A stretch of 14,974 bases of DNA from Candidatus Electronema nielsenii. Lineage in GTDB: Bacteria; Desulfobacterota; Desulfobulbia; Desulfobulbales; Desulfobulbaceae. The notes below the pieces were generated by a model that saw nothing but the letters and a program-made list of their open reading frames with translations, did not search any database and was not told the origin of the DNA. Positions 12,694-14,974 of the stretch are shown here, in pieces. The stretch is from positions 1-14,974 of the forward strand of contig JAGIXO010000035.1 of assembly GCA_026122915.1 (NCBI GenBank). The letters are read 5' to 3'. Both the position numbers and the translations under genes were made by a program. How positions within the stretch are numbered: the stretch's first letter is position 1; each line of letters opens with the position of its first letter.

Positions 12694-14700
12694 CTACCAC
12701 TCCACCCGCAGGGTGTTCTCTAACGCATCCACCTTGGCGATGCGCACTCTGATCTCGTCGCCTGGCTCGGTTTGTAAGGAGGGATGGACCGGCAGATCAA
12801 TGTCAAAGAGGCAGTCGAGCAGTAAGGCATTGACCCGCAGCGGCCCGCTATTGACCACCAAGGCAGACAGCGTGTTGCCGACCTGATCTTCCAGCCAGCG
12901 CATGATCCAGTAACGGTGCCGTTGCTGGCGCACCTTGTTGGCGCGGGAGAGCTTCTCCTGAATGATCCCGACAAATTTTCGGCAGTCATCCATTGAGAAC
13001 AGGACACCTTTGCCGTTGATCAGGCTGGAAATCTGGAGCTGGACGGCAGTATCTAACACTCGGCGAATGGGCGAGGTGACAGTGGTGTAGCAGTTGAGGC
13101 CAAGGCCAGAATGCGGCTTGGGATTGGCGGTTAGCTCGCCGCGTGCGAGGAAACGCCGCTGGCAGGCAATATCGGCCAAGCTGTTCTGTACCCCGGAAAT
13201 CAGCCGCTTTTTGGGTGGCGGCTGGGAGCGAAACAGGCCCGGTGCTTCTTGAGCAGCGAGGTAGTCAGCAGCAATACCGTTAGCGAGAATCATGCACTCG
13301 GAGACGATGCTACGAGCGGGTGTATCCGAAGGCGTAAGCACGACCGAAACTTTCCCGTTCTCCACATAGATATTCACATCCGGCAGAGAGAGCAACAGCG
13401 CACCTCGGTCGGCCCGTTTCTGGCGAATCTGGAGCTGGAGCTGGTTGAGTAGGCGCAGGTCTTGGTCTTCTTCCACCATCCGGTCGGCTTCACTGTAGGT
13501 GAGCTGTCGCTTAACCTGAATAACGCTGGGGACGATTTTGCTGCTGAGAATTTCGCCGTCTGGTGACATTTTGACCAAACAACTGACTGCTGGCCGCACC
13601 CGGTCTTTGATCAGACTGAACACGCCTTGAGATAGCTCGCGCGGCATCATTGGTACTTGCCCTTCTGGGAAATAGAGCGAGGTAGCGCGTTCTAAGCTCT
13701 CGACAAAGAGCGGGTCTTTCGGACTAATAAAATAGCTAACATCAGAGACATGAATGCCCACGAGCAGGTTGCCGTCTTCCTGCGGCTCAACATGCAGCGC
13801 GTCGTCGTAGTCGCGGGTTGAGGCTCCATCAATGGTGAAAATATCTAATGCGCGGAAATCCTTGCGCTTAGGATCAGCCAGCAGCTCTTCGGCGGTTGGT
13901 TCGGTGATGCTGTTGGCATGAGCAAGCAGCTCTGAGCTGAATTCCACCGGCTGTTCTGCCTGAAGCAGGGCGATGTTCTCATCCTTCTGCCAAAAACCAG
14001 CTTGCACCAGCACTTGGTAAGGATCGCTGGGCCGATTCAGGCCAGCGTTCTTCAACAATTGGCGGACTAAATCAAGGTCACAGTTCACCGCCTCGCTGCC
14101 AAAGAGAGCAAAGTCAGCTAACCATGCTAAAATTTTATCGCGCTCCGGCCACTGCTCGGCTGAAATCTGTGTGCCTTGCGAGAGAGCTGCCAGATTGGCA
14201 GCTCCGGTCTTCAGCATATCCTCCTTTTCCTGCTCGCGCTGCCGCTGAAGACGGAGCTGCTCCACCTGCTCCGGGCTATGAACGCTGACTAACTCATTCT
14301 TGAATTTGAAAAACAGCCGATCTTCAAACACCGCCCGCAGGAAGGCGGCGGATTGGTCATCGTTCAGGCCACCGCCAAAGAAAAGTTCGGCGAGAAAATC
14401 GGCAGGAAAGGCGGACTTTCCCTCTGCGCTGGCTAACTCCCAGATGTCCTCCAGCGGGATAGTATCTGTCAGCGCAGCACGGTTATCGGCCATGCCTTTG
14501 AGCAGAGCCATGCGGTCTTCGCGACTGCCTTCAGTCTGATGCCTTTTTTTGGAGACCATCAGCACACGGGAGGCAGGCAGCACGATCTCTCGGCCATTCT
14601 GATTGATCAGACGCAGCTTGCCGCTGCTATCCTGAAGGACAAGACCGCAGACAAAGCGGCCTCCGTCTAAATATTCAACAATACTTCCTGGAGAGGTCAT
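12694..14700 (-). CDS. RNase II/R-family 3'-5' exoribonuclease (RNB domain)
   Basis: A 668-residue hydrolytic exoribonuclease acting on single-stranded RNA in the cytosol. The RNB catalytic domain runs from about res. 280 to 610; the four metal-binding aspartates are in TIDGASTRDYDDALHV (Asp291, Asp297, Asp299, Asp300, with the standard 6-2-1 spacing). Downstream are HVSDVSYF, YFPEGQVPMMPRELS, TSPIRR (542-547) and RYWIMRWLED. The N-terminal 50 residues resemble the small beta domain of cyanobacterial/plastid-type enzymes rather than the two cold-shock domains of E. coli RNase R, and the C-terminal segment (about 610-668) is a short S1-like fold. I therefore do not assign rnr or rnb. After TSPIRR the usual Tyr and His-Arg/His-Tyr are replaced (VLDTAVQLQI). 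A promoter lies about 90 bp upstream. Confidence 0.9.
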   Translation of the reverse strand: MTSPGSIVEYLDGGRFVCGLVLQDSSGKLRLINQNGREIVLPASRVLMVSKKRHQTEGSREDRMALLKGMADNRAALTDTIPLEDIWELASAEGKSAFPADFLAELFFGGGLNDDQSAAFLRAVFEDRLFFKFKNELVSVHSPEQVEQLRLQRQREQEKEDMLKTGAANLAALSQGTQISAEQWPERDKILAWLADFALFGSEAVNCDLDLVRQLLKNAGLNRPSDPYQVLVQAGFWQKDENIALLQAEQPVEFSSELLAHANSITEPTAEELLADPKRKDFRALDIFTIDGASTRDYDDALHVEPQEDGNLLVGIHVSDVSYFISPKDPLFVESLERATSLYFPEGQVPMMPRELSQGVFSLIKDRVRPAVSCLVKMSPDGEILSSKIVPSVIQVKRQLTYSEADRMVEEDQDLRLLNQLQLQIRQKRADRGALLLSLPDVNIYVENGKVSVVLTPSDTPARSIVSECMILANGIAADYLAAQEAPGLFRSQPPPKKRLISGVQNSLADIACQRRFLARGELTANPKPHSGLGLNCYTTVTSPIRRVLDTAVQLQISSLINGKGVLFSMDDCRKFVGIIQEKLSRANKVRQQRHRYWIMRWLEDQVGNTLSALVVNSGPLRVNALLLDCLFDIDLPVHPSLQTEPGDEIRVRIAKVDALENTLRVEW

Positions 14701-14715
14701 GGTGAGTTCAAGTTT

Positions 14716-14733
14716 GCGGAGCTACAGCCCCGC
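14716..14733 (-). promoter_or_regulatory. Leader hairpin just before the ribonuclease start codon
   Basis: On the - strand GCGGGGCT and AGCTCCGC can pair over 8 positions (one G-U wobble) with a very short loop, ending 15 nt before the ATG. No Shine-Dalgarno is seen between it and the start. A 5' hairpin could limit translation or be a self-cleavage control, as known for some ribonuclease leaders; this is inference. Confidence 0.35.
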
Positions 14734-14790
14734 CTCTGCGCTGGCCGGGACGGCGAACGAGCAGTATTGTTCAGTCGAAGGAATAGGGCA

Positions 14791-14819
14791 AATATACCGG
14801 CAGACCGGCAAAAAGACAA
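14791..14819 (-). promoter_or_regulatory. Sigma-70 promoter of the ribonuclease-K+ channel operon
   Basis: On the - strand TTGTCT (14819-14814) and TATATT (14796-14791) are separated by 17 bp. The spacer contains a direct repeat TGCCGG-TC-TGCCGG. The start would be near 14784, leaving a leader of about 85 nt. The rest of the right end of the window (14820-14974) holds no gene I can support. Confidence 0.55.
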
Positions 14820-14974
14820 AAAATTTATGCGAGAGGTAAACGGGAGATGGGAAAATCTTGCAACCGGGCGCGGTGCATGGCAAGCTGGGCTGGAGACTCT
14901 CTGGTTGAATTCAGTGCAGTGCCTCTACAATGCGAATTAGGAGTTAAAACCAATCCATAATTCCTGTACGATAG

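Noticed and set aside
14827..14940. A 37-residue + strand frame at the right end of the window
   Set aside because: It has no ribosome binding site, no recognisable features and overlaps the -35 flank of the ribonuclease promoter.

Overview
The window reads as a chromosomal segment of a Gram-negative bacterium, most likely a Desulfobacterota (deltaproteobacterial) lineage such as Desulfobulbales. This is inferred from the combination of an LL-diaminopimelate aminotransferase (DapL), a FabL-type enoyl-ACP reductase, HslV/HslU paired with a YgiM-like SH3 protein, and a WbaP-type sugar transferase. No rRNA or other marker is present to confirm it. Base composition is mixed: housekeeping genes are GC-richer, while the insertion sequence and sanA are clearly AT-rich.

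Layout: (1) 2-1225, dapL (lysine/peptidoglycan precursor synthesis, + strand), converging on an AI-2E/PerM-family membrane protein (1236-2330, - strand). (2) 2403-5592, a tight + strand surface-glycan operon: two GT2 glycosyltransferases and WbaP, the initiating polyprenyl-phosphate sugar-1-phosphate transferase. (3) 5612-6534, a complete 923-bp IS1-family element, 19 bp after the wbaP stop, with 22-bp imperfect terminal inverted repeats, an 8-bp target duplication, overlapping insA/insB frames and an A-AAA-AAC slippery site. (4) 6616-7368, a FabL-like enoyl reductase on the - strand. (5) 7550-7858, a compact - strand unit: a near-consensus sigma-54 promoter, a strong ribosome binding site, a 41-residue cysteine-containing single-pass membrane peptide and an intrinsic terminator. 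(6) 8091-8756, AT-rich sanA. (7) 8817-11445, SH3-domain membrane protein, hslV and hslU, with a good sigma-70 promoter just upstream. (8) 11629-14700, an RNase II/R-family exoribonuclease followed 21 bp later by a two-TM potassium channel with a cytoplasmic RCK domain.

How the genes fit together: WbaP would load the first sugar-phosphate on the lipid carrier and the two GT2 enzymes would extend it. HslV (peptidase) and HslU (AAA+ unfoldase) form one ATP-dependent protease and are co-transcribed; a perfect 9-bp hairpin sits at their junction. The exoribonuclease and K+ channel form a second transcription unit. The most interesting item is the self-contained sigma-54 unit for a 41-residue membrane peptide, which does not match any family I can name. 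A second point of interest is the unusually long, hairpin-rich leader of the IS1 element.
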